The notes: generated by a model from the letters alone, not told the origin. A stretch of DNA of 60,730 bases from JABSOG01 sp041583135 (GCA_041583135.1 JBFHGJ010000026.1:1-60730); one strand, 5' to 3'. Shown: positions 8,146 through 17,218, counted from the stretch's first letter. Numbers and translations are program-made.

Positions 8146-9114
8146 ATGAAAGAATTTGAATTGATAAGGCGTTTTTTCCAACAGCCCGGCTCAAGACGAA
8201 AAGACGTCGAGTTGGGGATTGGCGATGACGCTGCGATCATCAATGTGCCGGCAAACAAACAACTGGTCGTCACCACCGACACACTGGTTGAAGGCATCCA
8301 TTTTTTTGCCGATATGGACCCAAGAGCTCTCGGTCATCGCGCGGTAGCGGTCAATCTAAGCGATATTGCTGCGATGGGCGCCGAGCCTGCGTGGATCTCC
8401 ATTGCTCTGACCTTACCGTCTGTGGATGAACAATGGATGCGCGCCTTTAGCGCCAGCATTTTTGAGATCTGCGAGTATTACAATGTTGAGGTGGTTGGCG
8501 GCGACACCACCCAAGGGCCGATGTCTATTACCATCAGTGCCAAAGGCTTGGTACCGCAAAATAAGGCGCTCAGAAGAAGCGGTGCTAAACCCGGCGACTG
8601 GATTTATGTCACCGGTACCTTAGGCGACGCAGCAGCCGCCATCGACGCCATCAATAATCGCAAAACCTTGCCGATGAAATATCAGGCATTTATCAAAAAC
8701 CGTTTTGAATACCCAACCCCACGAGTAGCGGTTGCCCAAGGGCTACGTGAAGTTGCAACCAGTGCCATCGATATCTCCGATGGTCTGCTGGCCGATTTAG
8801 GCCATATTTTAGAACGCTCCAATGTCGGTGCGGTAGTCAATGTCGATGCGCTGCCGTTTTCCGATGCGTTGGTCGGTTCCTCTGAGTTGGAGCAACGCAT
8901 CGCCTTTGCCCTTGCCGGAGGTGATGATTATGAGCTGCTCTTTACCGTGCCTGAAGATAAGCGCGGTGCCTTAGATGTCACCATGGCCCACTATGGCATC
9001 AAACTTACCTGTATCGGCCAGATCTTAGGGCAAAGCGGCAAGATCGATCTCAAGCACAAAGGCGAACCTTATGTCTTTGCCGGTAAAGGCTACCAGCACT
9101 TTAGCGAGCAATAG
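8146..9114 (+). CDS. thiL: thiamine-monophosphate kinase
   Basis: ThiL phosphorylates thiamine monophosphate to the active cofactor thiamine diphosphate. 322 residues. Family blocks seen: GIGDDAAII near residue 25, TTDTLVEGIHF, HRAVAVNLSDIAAMGA with metal-binding acidic residues, VVGGDTTQG and ISDGLLADLGHI. GAGGG lies about 9 nt before the ATG at 8146. It follows nusB by 89 bp and precedes pgpA by 2 bp. With thiI at 25.5 kb it indicates active thiamine metabolism. Confidence 0.97.
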   Translation: MKEFELIRRFFQQPGSRRKDVELGIGDDAAIINVPANKQLVVTTDTLVEGIHFFADMDPRALGHRAVAVNLSDIAAMGAEPAWISIALTLPSVDEQWMRAFSASIFEICEYYNVEVVGGDTTQGPMSITISAKGLVPQNKALRRSGAKPGDWIYVTGTLGDAAAAIDAINNRKTLPMKYQAFIKNRFEYPTPRVAVAQGLREVATSAIDISDGLLADLGHILERSNVGAVVNVDALPFSDALVGSSELEQRIAFALAGGDDYELLFTVPEDKRGALDVTMAHYGIKLTCIGQILGQSGKIDLKHKGEPYVFAGKGYQHFSEQ

Positions 9115-9116
9115 TC

Positions 9117-9602
9117 ATGTCCGGTGAAACCATCGAAGCCAAATTCAACCTAGCAAAACCGGTGCACTTTTTGGCGCTGGGTTTTGGCTCAGGGCTGATC
9201 AAGCCGGCCCCGGGGACGTGGGGGACATTAGCGGCAGTGCCGCTGTATTTGTTGTTGAGCGAATTGAGTATCGAAGGCTATTTGTCGGTGCTGGTTTTGT
9301 TGAGCCTTGCAGGCATTTGGATCTGCGGTAAATGCGCAGAAGATGTCGGGGTGCATGATCATCCGGCCATCGTATGGGATGAATTTGCCGGTTATTTGCT
9401 CACCATGGCGTTTATCGAACCCACTTGGCAAAATATCATTGCCGGATTTTTACTGTTTCGTTTATTTGATATCGCCAAACCTTGGCCGATAGGCTATTTT
9501 GATCGCAAAGTGCGTGGCGGTTTCGGTATTATGTTTGATGATATTCTCGCTGGGGTTTTCGCCTTCGCATCGCTACACTTACTACAAGCAATAATAAATT
9601 AA
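9117..9602 (+). CDS. pgpA: phosphatidylglycerophosphatase A
   Basis: PgpA dephosphorylates phosphatidylglycerophosphate to phosphatidylglycerol in the inner membrane. 161 residues with several hydrophobic helices. Family motifs are KPAPGTWGTLAAVPLY near the N-terminus, IVWDEFAGYLLTM in the middle and RLFDIAKPWPIGYFD, which is the acidic active-site region. It is the last gene of the ribH-nusB-thiL-pgpA run. Confidence 0.96.
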   Translation: MSGETIEAKFNLAKPVHFLALGFGSGLIKPAPGTWGTLAAVPLYLLLSELSIEGYLSVLVLLSLAGIWICGKCAEDVGVHDHPAIVWDEFAGYLLTMAFIEPTWQNIIAGFLLFRLFDIAKPWPIGYFDRKVRGGFGIMFDDILAGVFAFASLHLLQAIIN

Positions 9603-9609
9603 AGGAGGT
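9601..9609 (+). promoter_or_regulatory. strong Shine-Dalgarno site that fixes a TTG start
   Basis: AAAGGAGGT is a near-complete anti-16S match placed 6 nt before the TTG at 9616. It overlaps the pgpA stop codon, supports TTG as the start of the sensor-GGDEF gene and suggests coupling to pgpA. Confidence 0.85.
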
Positions 9610-9615
9610 CTAGGC

Positions 9616-12600
9616 TTGGTCACCAAAGGGCGTATGAGAGCGTATCTGGCGCTGTTGACATGGCTGATGCTGTCGGCGGTATCGGGCGTTGCGGCCGAAC
9701 CGCAAACGGTATCTATGTATGACTACGACGTCAAGCAGTGGACAGCGCAAGATGGCTTGTCTTCGCAGTCGGTCAGAACCATCGCACAAGATAGACTCGG
9801 CTATATTTGGATAGGCTCGCTGTTTGGCCTCAACCGTTTCGACGGCAATCAATTTGAAGTCTTCAACACCCAAAACAACAAATCTCTGGTCAGCAACGCC
9901 ATCAACAAGGTGTTTGTCGATTCTACCGGCTACCTCTGGGTCGGTACCAAATCCGGCTTGTCAGGCGTAGACCCCTCGACCTTAAGTTTTGCCTACTACA
10001 CCATCTTAGATGAAGTCACCGATATTGTTGAAACGCCGCAAAAAGAAGTGCTGGTTGCTGCTGGTGGACTATTTCGCATTGTCGATAAAAGAGTCAATAA
10101 AATCAAAGAGGTCAAAGGCGAGGTCAGAAAAATAGAAAGCTCGTCCAAGGGCACTTGGGTGATCACCGACAGCACCTTGTATTTGCTCGATAATGACGCC
10201 CAAGTCAGTAAATCCATTGCCCTTGCGGCCAAAATCGGCCAGCCTTTAATCAACGACTTATATTATTCAGAACAAGAAGGCTTATATCTGGCCACCGAAA
10301 TGGGCGCCTATCGCATAGATGAACATGATCAGATCACCAAAGAGGCGTTACCGGTAGGTCAAGAGATCCCGGTGTATAAAATTCATCAAGACAGCCGTGG
10401 CGGCATGTGGCTATCGACCTTCGGCACCTTGTATTTGCGCACTGGCAATGGTCGCTGGCAGCCGGTGGTTGCCGATCAGCTCGGCCATAGCCCGTGGTTT
10501 ACCGACATCTATGAAGATCGTGATGCCAATATTTGGCTGGCCAGTAATTCCGACGGTTTGTGGCGGGCCAGTGTCAGTGACATTTCCCGTCATGTGCCGG
10601 ACAACTTGCCTTCAAGTACCGTGTTGACGGTTAACCGTGGGCCAAAAGGGCGATTGTGGCTCGGTACTCAGCGCGGTGTTGGGACTCTAGACGAAAAAGG
10701 CAATTTTGAGTTGGCGATCCCTGCCAACGTGCTACACCGGCAAAACATCTATGCCATTGAGTTTCATCAAGGCAAGGTATATTTGGCCACCGAAGGTGGG
10801 GTGATGGTATGGGATGACAATAAGATCACCATGCCAAGGGTGCTTGAGCCGATTCAGTGGTCCACCATCAAAGTGCTGTCATATGATCGCAAAGACGGCC
10901 TTTGGATAGGCACCTCGCAAGGACTGTATCAATATCACGAGAACCGGCTAATTCCGTTTCCCATGAACGGTCAGTTTGATTCGCGCAGTATTACCTATTT
11001 TATCCATCAGGACAAAACCAGTTGGGTGGGCACAACACGGGGCGTATACAGCTTCGAGGGCAACACTCTAGTGCGCCTAGGGCAGGGCACGGCGTTGTAT
11101 CGCAGCTACATTACATCAATCTTGGATATGCAAGATGCCGGCGTTTTGGTCAGTACCCTTGATGATGGCCTGTTTTACAAATCAAAGCACGGTAGCTGGA
11201 CCCAATACGATGAGTCTAACGGCTTGGCCAATGGTGTCATTGTGGCACTGCATTATCGCAAAAATGAGAAAATGATTTGGGTTAGCACCTTAAACGGTGT
11301 TTACCGCTTTAAAACTACCGAGTTTGAACGTGCCGGTGGCAATATTCGTATCGAAAGTATCTTATCGCCTTTCGATCGCCGCTTAGGCACCCGTGATGGC
11401 CGCTGCTGTAACGGCACCGGGCATCAAAAAATTGCTGAGTTCAACGGTAGCCTATGGTTTCCATCAAACAAGGGCGTCGTCGAGGTGCCGATTGATATCG
11501 ACCCTTATGGCGGTGCCGATAGCCGCAGCGCACCACTGATCCAGCGGATCATCACCCCCAATCGCCAGATTGTCGTCGGAGGTCAAGACGATTTTCAGTT
11601 TGATCTCAATGAGCGCGATGTCACCGTGGTTTACAGCACCCTTAACTTTAAGCAACCCAGAGCAGAAATGTTCAGATACAAGCTGCAAGGGTATGTCGAT
11701 AGCTGGCAACAGGTCGATAAGCGTCGCGAAGCGGTCTTTACCAATCTGCCTTCGGGCAACTTCACCTTCACGGTACAAAGCAAATTCGTCAATCAGAACT
11801 GGGATCATGCCAGAGAAACCTCAATCAATCTGAAAATACCAATGCAGTTTTCAGAAACGCCGCTGTATCGTATCTTGATGGGGGCGCTGATCTTATTGGT
11901 GCTCTATGGCATCATGTTGCTCATTCGTAACCGTGAAAGGCGCAAGCGCGAACTGCTGAAACAGCAGGTTGATCAACGGACTTTGGAATTGCAGCAGGTA
12001 AACGAACAGCTCAACGAAGCCAATCAGCAGCTTAAACAACTGAGCCACAAAGATGAACTCAGTGGTTTGAGAAATCGCCATTTTGTGTTCGAGCAGTTGC
12101 CTAAAGACATTGAACATTATCAGCGCAATCGCGAGTCGATGATCTCTCAAGGTAAATCTTTTGCCCTAATCGTTATCAACATCGACGGCTTTAAGCATGT
12201 CAACGACAGCCATGGGCCGATTGCCGGTGACTCGGTGTTGACGCAGTTTGCCGTGTTGCTGACCCGTGAAACTCGTGGGTCGGACTATGTGGTGCGCTGG
12301 GGGGGCGATGAATTTTTGATTGTGCTGAGGGATTCTCAGGCCAATCAAATTGAAAGTTTTATTTATGAATTAAATCTGGCGGTGTCTAACGGAGAGTTCT
12401 TTCTGCCAGATGGTCAAAGCATCAATGTCACCTGTTCGATTGGCTATGCACTTTATCCACTGCCGCTGATCGGTGGTCAGCTGATCAACTGGGAAGTGTC
12501 TTTGAGCCTTGCCGATATGGCGCTCCATCAAGTGAAAAATGCCGGTCGCAACGGCTGGGCGACGGTTGAGTTTGACGATCAGGTCGATGCCTTTGAGTTT

Positions 12601-12687
12601 GAAGACAACGATGCCTTAGAAGCGTTTGTCGAACAGCTCTTTGCGACCAGTGCCGCACGCTTTAATGTTCGCCTTGCGGACAAGTAG
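9616..12687 (+). CDS. periplasmic beta-propeller sensor diguanylate cyclase (GGDEF)
   Basis: A 1023-residue membrane sensor. An N-terminal signal peptide ends near VSGVAA. About residues 35-680 carry repeated propeller signatures (GYIWIGSLFGLNRFDG, GYLWVGTKSGLSGVD, GLWIGTSQGLYQY), then a Y_Y_Y-type domain (PRAEMFRYKLQGY). A single membrane helix near residue 755 (LMGALILLVLYGIMLLI) is followed by a coiled coil and a GGDEF domain. The active site WGGDEF is near residue 896 and an inhibitory I-site RGSD precedes it, so it should synthesise c-di-GMP with product feedback. One oddity: the usual GHxxGD metal-site block reads HGPIAGD. The periplasmic ligand is unknown. The start is TTG, supported by a strong Shine-Dalgarno site. 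Confidence 0.92.
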   Translation: MVTKGRMRAYLALLTWLMLSAVSGVAAEPQTVSMYDYDVKQWTAQDGLSSQSVRTIAQDRLGYIWIGSLFGLNRFDGNQFEVFNTQNNKSLVSNAINKVFVDSTGYLWVGTKSGLSGVDPSTLSFAYYTILDEVTDIVETPQKEVLVAAGGLFRIVDKRVNKIKEVKGEVRKIESSSKGTWVITDSTLYLLDNDAQVSKSIALAAKIGQPLINDLYYSEQEGLYLATEMGAYRIDEHDQITKEALPVGQEIPVYKIHQDSRGGMWLSTFGTLYLRTGNGRWQPVVADQLGHSPWFTDIYEDRDANIWLASNSDGLWRASVSDISRHVPDNLPSSTVLTVNRGPKGRLWLGTQRGVGTLDEKGNFELAIPANVLHRQNIYAIEFHQGKVYLATEGGVMVWDDNKITMPRVLEPIQWSTIKVLSYDRKDGLWIGTSQGLYQYHENRLIPFPMNGQFDSRSITYFIHQDKTSWVGTTRGVYSFEGNTLVRLGQGTALYRSYITSILDMQDAGVLVSTLDDGLFYKSKHGSWTQYDESNGLANGVIVALHYRKNEKMIWVSTLNGVYRFKTTEFERAGGNIRIESILSPFDRRLGTRDGRCCNGTGHQKIAEFNGSLWFPSNKGVVEVPIDIDPYGGADSRSAPLIQRIITPNRQIVVGGQDDFQFDLNERDVTVVYSTLNFKQPRAEMFRYKLQGYVDSWQQVDKRREAVFTNLPSGNFTFTVQSKFVNQNWDHARETSINLKIPMQFSETPLYRILMGALILLVLYGIMLLIRNRERRKRELLKQQVDQRTLELQQVNEQLNEANQQLKQLSHKDELSGLRNRHFVFEQLPKDIEHYQRNRESMISQGKSFALIVINIDGFKHVNDSHGPIAGDSVLTQFAVLLTRETRGSDYVVRWGGDEFLIVLRDSQANQIESFIYELNLAVSNGEFFLPDGQSINVTCSIGYALYPLPLIGGQLINWEVSLSLADMALHQVKNAGRNGWATVEFDDQVDAFEFEDNDALEAFVEQLFATSAARFNVRLADK

Positions 12688-12731
12688 GCGGCAATCTCCT
12701 GCGCATAGGCCGGCCAAAGTGCTGTCGGTGG

Positions 12732-12760
12732 TGATCTAACCTCCCAGCCTATGCGTATTA
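12732..12760 (+). promoter_or_regulatory. candidate ECF-sigma promoter upstream of the LON-domain gene
   Basis: TGATCT (12732-12737), a 16-nt spacer, then CGTATTA (12754-12760), 30 nt before the ATG at 12791. The same TGATCK-N16-CGTATTR layout occurs 31 nt before the ECF sigma gene (13397-13425). TGATC-type -35 elements are known for the RpoE/ChrR group. That this sigma factor reads both sites is inference. Confidence 0.55.
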
Positions 12761-12790
12761 CCGAGCAAGTTCAAGTGTTGGAAATCTATA

Positions 12791-13342
12791 ATGAATTTGC
12801 CCGTATTCCCATTACCCTTAGTGCTCTTTCCCGGCGGTGTTACCCGTTTGCGTATCTTTGAGCAGCGTTACTTGCGTATGGTCAGAGAGTCCGCAGGCGA
12901 CAAGGGGTTTGTGCTCTCCACTCACATGCCCAATCTGGTGCATCAATCCAGCCGACTTGGCAGTTGGGTCAAAGTCATTGATTTTGAAACTCTCGACGAT
13001 GGTATGCTGGGTATCGATATCGAAGCGCAGCACAGTGTGGTCTTGAGCGACTTCGAGATTGAGCCAGACCGCCTATGTCGTGCACAAGCAACGATGATAG
13101 GTCACTGGGATACATGTGCACACAATGAAACCACCTTGGTGCTGGCCGACAAGTACCAACGGCTGATGACCGACTGTGTTGAGCTTAAGTCGCTCTATCC
13201 TGAACCAAAACTTGACGATGCAGCGTGGGTTTGCGCCCGCTGGCTTGAAGTGTTGCCGATCGCCGCTGAGCAAAAGCTGGTGTTTTTTCAACCCGACAGC
13301 TTCACCAAAGCCACCAACCTGTTGGACAAAATATGCAATTAG
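12791..13342 (+). CDS. LON substrate-binding-domain protein
   Basis: A 183-residue protein made only of the N-terminal (LON) substrate-recognition domain; the ATPase and protease domains of Lon are absent. The start NLPVFPLPLVLFPGG is the family hallmark, followed by RLRIFEQRYLRMV. Free LON domains are common in bacteria, with unknown roles. It lies directly upstream of the ECF sigma operon, and its leader has the same promoter-like pattern as the sigma gene, so it is probably a member of that regulon, perhaps handling damaged protein (inference). Confidence 0.88.
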   Translation: MNLPVFPLPLVLFPGGVTRLRIFEQRYLRMVRESAGDKGFVLSTHMPNLVHQSSRLGSWVKVIDFETLDDGMLGIDIEAQHSVVLSDFEIEPDRLCRAQATMIGHWDTCAHNETTLVLADKYQRLMTDCVELKSLYPEPKLDDAAWVCARWLEVLPIAAEQKLVFFQPDSFTKATNLLDKICN

Positions 13343-13396
13343 GTCCTGTCTATCTGTTAGCTTCGGTGCGACGTCGAAAAAAAATAGGTCCTTATG

Positions 13397-13425
13397 TGAT
13401 CGCAATACTTTCCTCTTTCGTATTG
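13397..13425 (+). promoter_or_regulatory. candidate autoregulatory ECF-sigma promoter
   Basis: TGATCG (13397-13402), 16 nt, CGTATTG (13419-13425), 31 nt before the sigma gene ATG. It matches the site at 12732-12760 in both boxes, in spacer length and in distance to the start codon. Autoregulation is usual for ECF sigma factors paired with ChrR. Confidence 0.6.
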
Positions 13426-13456
13426 TTGCGTTAATGTTGATGATTAAGAGCAAAAG

Positions 13457-14101
13457 ATGACTCCGAACATAGGCAACCATATGACCGGTGACTCACCCGG
13501 TAACAACGAATGGCATAAAACGGTCGATGGCACCAGTGCGACATTGCCATTTGCACAGTGGCTTGAGGCCGTCGCATTTAGCCGCGACAAGCAGGCCTTT
13601 GCCAACCTGTTTAAGTATTTTGCCCCGCGCATCTACGGTATCGCCAGAGGCAAGCTCAACAATGAGGCGCTGGCCAAAGAGGTGGTGCAAGATTGTATGA
13701 GCAATGTGTGGCGAAAGGCTCACCTGTTTCATCAGGAAAAAGGGAGTGCCAGCACTTGGATTTACACAGTGATGCGGAATGTTATTTTCGATACGCTACG
13801 TAAAATCAAAACCAACAGCAAGTGCATCTTGAGCGAAGACATTTACCCGCTGTACGAAGCGGTGGAAGTGGTTGAAGATGTACATGAAACCGTGGCACAA
13901 AGCATTAACGAAAAGCGCCTTGCCGATATGGTGGAGCAGCTACCGGTTGCTCAGCAACAAGTGGTCAAAGGTGTCTACTATCAAGAATTGACGCACGAAC
14001 AACTGGCAGAGCAACTCAATATACCGTTAGGAACGGTCAAGTCTCGTCTGCGCTTAGCCCTGTCTAAGCTCAAAGCTCAAATAGGAGATGACCATGATTA
14101 A
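13457..14101 (+). CDS. ECF sigma factor of the RpoE-ChrR (ECF11-like) group
   Basis: A 214-residue group IV sigma factor with sigma region 2 at about residues 35-105 (LFKYFAPRIYGIARG, VVQDCMSNVWRKAHLF, STWIYTVMRNVIFDTLR) and region 4 at about 150-205 (LPVAQQQVVKGVYY, LTHEQLAEQLNIPLGTVKSRLRLAL cut here by family habit into helix-turn-helix). The next gene is a ChrR-type anti-sigma factor with its start inside this stop region, as in the singlet-oxygen response system of Rhodobacter sphaeroides. Its likely targets are its own operon (13457-19214) and the LON-domain gene, based on matching promoter-like sites. Confidence 0.93.
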   Translation: MTPNIGNHMTGDSPGNNEWHKTVDGTSATLPFAQWLEAVAFSRDKQAFANLFKYFAPRIYGIARGKLNNEALAKEVVQDCMSNVWRKAHLFHQEKGSASTWIYTVMRNVIFDTLRKIKTNSKCILSEDIYPLYEAVEVVEDVHETVAQSINEKRLADMVEQLPVAQQQVVKGVYYQELTHEQLAEQLNIPLGTVKSRLRLALSKLKAQIGDDHD

Positions 14102-14771
14102 ACACCATGTTCCCAACGACATGTTGGCGCAATTTGCTCAAGGTTTGTTACCGGCTTCACTGGCTGCCGCCGTGTCGATTCATACCGACATGTGTACGCA
14201 GTGTCGTCAACAAGTCATTGCGTTGCAACAGGCTCAAACTGAGCAGCTGTGCAATTTTGAGCTTGCCGCGCCAGATTCCGGCATCGACGATATTGGCTTC
14301 GGTGATGTCGATTTTGACCAGATGCTCAATAAGATCACCGCCGATGAAAGTCGCGACTATGTTCAAGACAAACCTGAAGTCAAAGTTCAACTGGGCGACA
14401 TCGATTTTAAATTGCCTAAGGCGCTACAGTCGATGGCGGTAAACAAAGCGGTCGGTTTTGGCAAGATCACTCGGGCCAAAATTGAGCTTGAAGAAGGCGC
14501 AATTCACACCCATTTGCTGCGCATGGGCGCCGGTGGTGAAGTGCCTGAGCATACTCATCAGGGCTTCGAGGTGACCTTGTTGCTGCAAGGCACCTTTGCC
14601 GATGAAATGGGGGAGTATGGCCCGGGCGATTTTATTATGCTCGATGCCGAATATACCCATACACCGGTATCATCACAAGGTTGCGTGTGCTTGACTGTTG
14701 TCAGTGATGCGTTGACCTTTACCTCTGGTTTGAGTCGTTTGCTCAATCCTATCGGCAAGTTTCTTTACTGA
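14094..14771 (+). CDS. chrR: ChrR-type zinc anti-sigma factor with cupin domain
   Basis: A 225-residue anti-sigma factor with two zinc sites. The N-terminal anti-sigma domain has His4/His5, His30, Cys34 and Cys37 (HTDMCTQC), equivalent to the Zn ligands known for Rhodobacter ChrR. The C-terminal cupin has EHTHQGFE and EYTHTP, keeping the HxH, Glu and His ligands needed for release of the sigma factor under singlet oxygen. The ATG at 14094 is preferred because AGGAG lies 6 nt upstream; the ATG at 14088 touches that site. It overlaps the sigma gene by 8 bp, so the two proteins are made in linked amounts. Confidence 0.93.
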   Translation: MIKHHVPNDMLAQFAQGLLPASLAAAVSIHTDMCTQCRQQVIALQQAQTEQLCNFELAAPDSGIDDIGFGDVDFDQMLNKITADESRDYVQDKPEVKVQLGDIDFKLPKALQSMAVNKAVGFGKITRAKIELEEGAIHTHLLRMGAGGEVPEHTHQGFEVTLLLQGTFADEMGEYGPGDFIMLDAEYTHTPVSSQGCVCLTVVSDALTFTSGLSRLLNPIGKFLY

Positions 14772-14784
14772 TTGGTGTGAGCCA

Positions 14785-15234
14785 ATGACACAGCAGACTT
14801 TCAATGCCCAACCGCAGTGGCTGACGCGCTTTATCGAGATGTATCAAGTGCTCGATAACAGCAATTTGGCACTGCTTGAGCAGGTCTATCACCGGCAAGT
14901 GGTGTTTGAAGACCCAATGCACAAAGTCACCGGGCTTAGCGCCTTGGAAAGCTACTTTGCCAATCTCTATCAAAACCTGAGCTATTGTCACTTTACGATT
15001 GAAAAAGTGATCGCCTCAGAGCAGCAAGCCGCCCTTTATTGGCTGATGTCTTTTGCCCACCCCAAACTCAACGGCGGACAAAAGATTGAAGTGAAGGGTA
15101 ACAGCTTGCTCCAATGCCAAGAGGACAAGGTGGTTTATCACCGAGACTATTTTGATGCGGGCACTATGCTGTATGAGCAGATCCCACTGCTTGGACGAGT
15201 GATCCGCTATGTCAAAAGCAGGCTTGCGGCATGA
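14785..15234 (+). CDS. SnoaL/NTF2-like protein
   Basis: A 149-residue small alpha+beta-barrel protein of the NTF2/SnoaL group: WLTRFIEMYQVLD, YHRQVVFEDPMHKVTG and YHRDYFDAG are typical blocks. Members are isomerases, hydrolases or binding proteins; the activity here is unknown. It is the third gene of the sigma-ChrR operon and overlaps the next gene by ATGA, so it acts in that pathway. Such a gene is commonly seen in ChrR operons. Confidence 0.82.
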   Translation: MTQQTFNAQPQWLTRFIEMYQVLDNSNLALLEQVYHRQVVFEDPMHKVTGLSALESYFANLYQNLSYCHFTIEKVIASEQQAALYWLMSFAHPKLNGGQKIEVKGNSLLQCQEDKVVYHRDYFDAGTMLYEQIPLLGRVIRYVKSRLAA

Positions 15235-15962
15235 AATCGGTGTTGATCACGGGTGCCTCATCGGGGATCGGTAAGGCGCTTGCCGAGCTGCTCAGCCAAA
15301 CCCATCAAGTTTACGCTTGTGGCCGTAATGCCGAGCGTTTGGCCGCGCTTGAACATTGCGGTGACAACATCAAAGGGCTGAGTTTTGATGTCACCAACCC
15401 CTCACAAGTAGACCAAGTGCTAAGCAATATCGACGCGCTTGATATCATTGTGCTCAATGCCGGAGACTGCCGCTATATCGATGACGCCAAGCATTTTGAC
15501 GCTCAACTGTTTGCTGAAATAGTCAATGTTAACCTCGTGGCGATCGGCTATCAGCTGCAAGCAATGTTACCCAAGCTTAAAAAGGGCGGTCAGCTGGTGT
15601 TGGTCGGCTCATCGGTGACCATTTTGCCACTGCCGAGGGCAGAAGCTTACGGCGCTTCTAAAGCGGGACTGGCCTATTTGGCGAAAACCTTGGCGCTAGA
15701 CCTTAAACCCCACGATATCGCCGTATCACTGGTTAGCCCCGGCTTTGTGGCAACGCCACTGACTGACAAGAACGATTTTGCGATGCCGTTTTTAATGACG
15801 TCTGAGCAGGCGGCGGTGCGAATAAAAAAAGGTATCGACAAACGACAGCCACATATTCGCTTTCCTCGGCGCTTGTTGGGACTCATGCAAATACTAAGCT
15901 GGCTACCCCAGCGTTGGTGGATAAATTTGGCGCAACATCTGGTAAGGGAAAATAAATCATGA
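15231..15962 (+). CDS. short-chain dehydrogenase/reductase
   Basis: A 243-residue SDR with the cofactor motif TGASSGIG at residues 7-14, the NAG motif (VLNAGD) and the catalytic Ser-Tyr-Lys (VGSSVTI, AYGASKAG). CGRNAERL after the second strand suggests NADP(H). Both ends overlap neighbours by ATGA, so it is tightly coupled within the sigma-ChrR operon. The substrate is unknown; a lipid-linked oxo or hydroxy group would fit the neighbouring fatty-acid genes. Confidence 0.9.
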   Translation: MKSVLITGASSGIGKALAELLSQTHQVYACGRNAERLAALEHCGDNIKGLSFDVTNPSQVDQVLSNIDALDIIVLNAGDCRYIDDAKHFDAQLFAEIVNVNLVAIGYQLQAMLPKLKKGGQLVLVGSSVTILPLPRAEAYGASKAGLAYLAKTLALDLKPHDIAVSLVSPGFVATPLTDKNDFAMPFLMTSEQAAVRIKKGIDKRQPHIRFPRRLLGLMQILSWLPQRWWINLAQHLVRENKS

Positions 15963-17218
15963 CGCGAATTGCGATTATCGGCAGTGGGATCAGCGGGATG
16001 ACCTGCGCCCATCTGCTCAGCCAAAAACACCAAGTGAAGGTGTTTGAGCAAAATGACTATATCGGTGGCCATACCGCTACGGTCGATGTAGAAGTTGGCG
16101 GCAGACAATATGCTGTGGATACGGGCTTTATAGTGTTTAACGACAAAACCTATCCCAACTTTTTGGCGTTGCTCGATAAGCTTGGCATCGACAAGCAAGC
16201 AAGTGAAATGAGCTTTAGTGTCGATAACGTTGATAGTGGTTTGCAATACAATGGGCACGATCTCAATACCTTGTTTGCTCAAAGGCGCAATCTTGTTAGC
16301 CCAAAGTTCTGGTCATTACTCAGACAGATCATGCGGTTTAACAAATTGTGCAAGATAGCGGCTACAGGCGAGATAGACGAGCAAACCACACTGGGGCAGT
16401 TTTTGGCCGAGCATCACTTTAGTGCGTTTTTTGCCGAGCACTATATCTTGCCGATGGGGGCTGCCATTTGGTCTACCTCAATCGCGCAAATGGCGCAATT
16501 TCAGCTGAAGTTCTTTATTCGCTTTTTCCATAATCATGGTTTGCTCAATATTACCGACAGGCCGCAATGGTATGTGATCCCCGGTGGCTCACGTAGTTAC
16601 ATCGCGCCGTTGATTGCACCTTTTAAAGACGACATCGTCTTAAACAGTCAACTCTCTAGTGTCAGCCGCCATGACCATGGCGTCACCTTACAGTTTGCCG
16701 ATGGCAACCGTGAAGATTTTGACGAGGTGATCTTTGCCTGTCATTCAGACCAAGCTTTGGCTTTGTTAGCCGACCCCTGTGAGGCAGAACAAAGTGTACT
16801 CGGTGCCTTGCCCTATTGCGAAAACGAAGTGGTCTTACATACAGATGAAGCAATGCTACCGAGTAACCGTAGGGCTTGGGCGAGCTGGAACTATCGTTTA
16901 GATGCGCGTCTTGATAGGCCCTCGGCGGTTACCTACAACATGAATATTTTGCAGTCAATTGACAGTGATATCACCTTTTGCGTGACCTTAAATCAGACTG
17001 CCAGCATTCGTCCCGACAAGATCCTCAGACAATTTCGCTATGCCCACCCTGTGTACGATTTGGCCAGCCAAAAAGCCCGTGCGCGCCGCGATGAGATCTG
17101 TGGTCACAATCACACCCACTTCACCGGTGCCTATTGGTATAACGGCTTTCATGAAGATGGCGTAAAGAGCGCACTTGATGTGGCAAAGCGCCTCGATTGT
17201 TTTGACGGATGGCAATAA
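15959..17218 (+). CDS. FAD/NAD-binding oxidoreductase (COG2907-like)
   Basis: A 419-residue amine-oxidase-fold flavoprotein. The dinucleotide motif IAIIGSGISGMTCAHLL starts at residue 4 and YIGGHTATVDV follows, as in the COG2907 group. The C-terminus has HNHTHFTGAYWYNGFHEDG, which closes the FAD site. It sits between SDR and DUF1365 genes and just before a cyclopropane synthase, a set known to occur together. By context it desaturates or oxidises acyl chains of membrane lipids; that is not proven by the sequence. Confidence 0.87.
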   Translation: MTRIAIIGSGISGMTCAHLLSQKHQVKVFEQNDYIGGHTATVDVEVGGRQYAVDTGFIVFNDKTYPNFLALLDKLGIDKQASEMSFSVDNVDSGLQYNGHDLNTLFAQRRNLVSPKFWSLLRQIMRFNKLCKIAATGEIDEQTTLGQFLAEHHFSAFFAEHYILPMGAAIWSTSIAQMAQFQLKFFIRFFHNHGLLNITDRPQWYVIPGGSRSYIAPLIAPFKDDIVLNSQLSSVSRHDHGVTLQFADGNREDFDEVIFACHSDQALALLADPCEAEQSVLGALPYCENEVVLHTDEAMLPSNRRAWASWNYRLDARLDRPSAVTYNMNILQSIDSDITFCVTLNQTASIRPDKILRQFRYAHPVYDLASQKARARRDEICGHNHTHFTGAYWYNGFHEDGVKSALDVAKRLDCFDGWQ

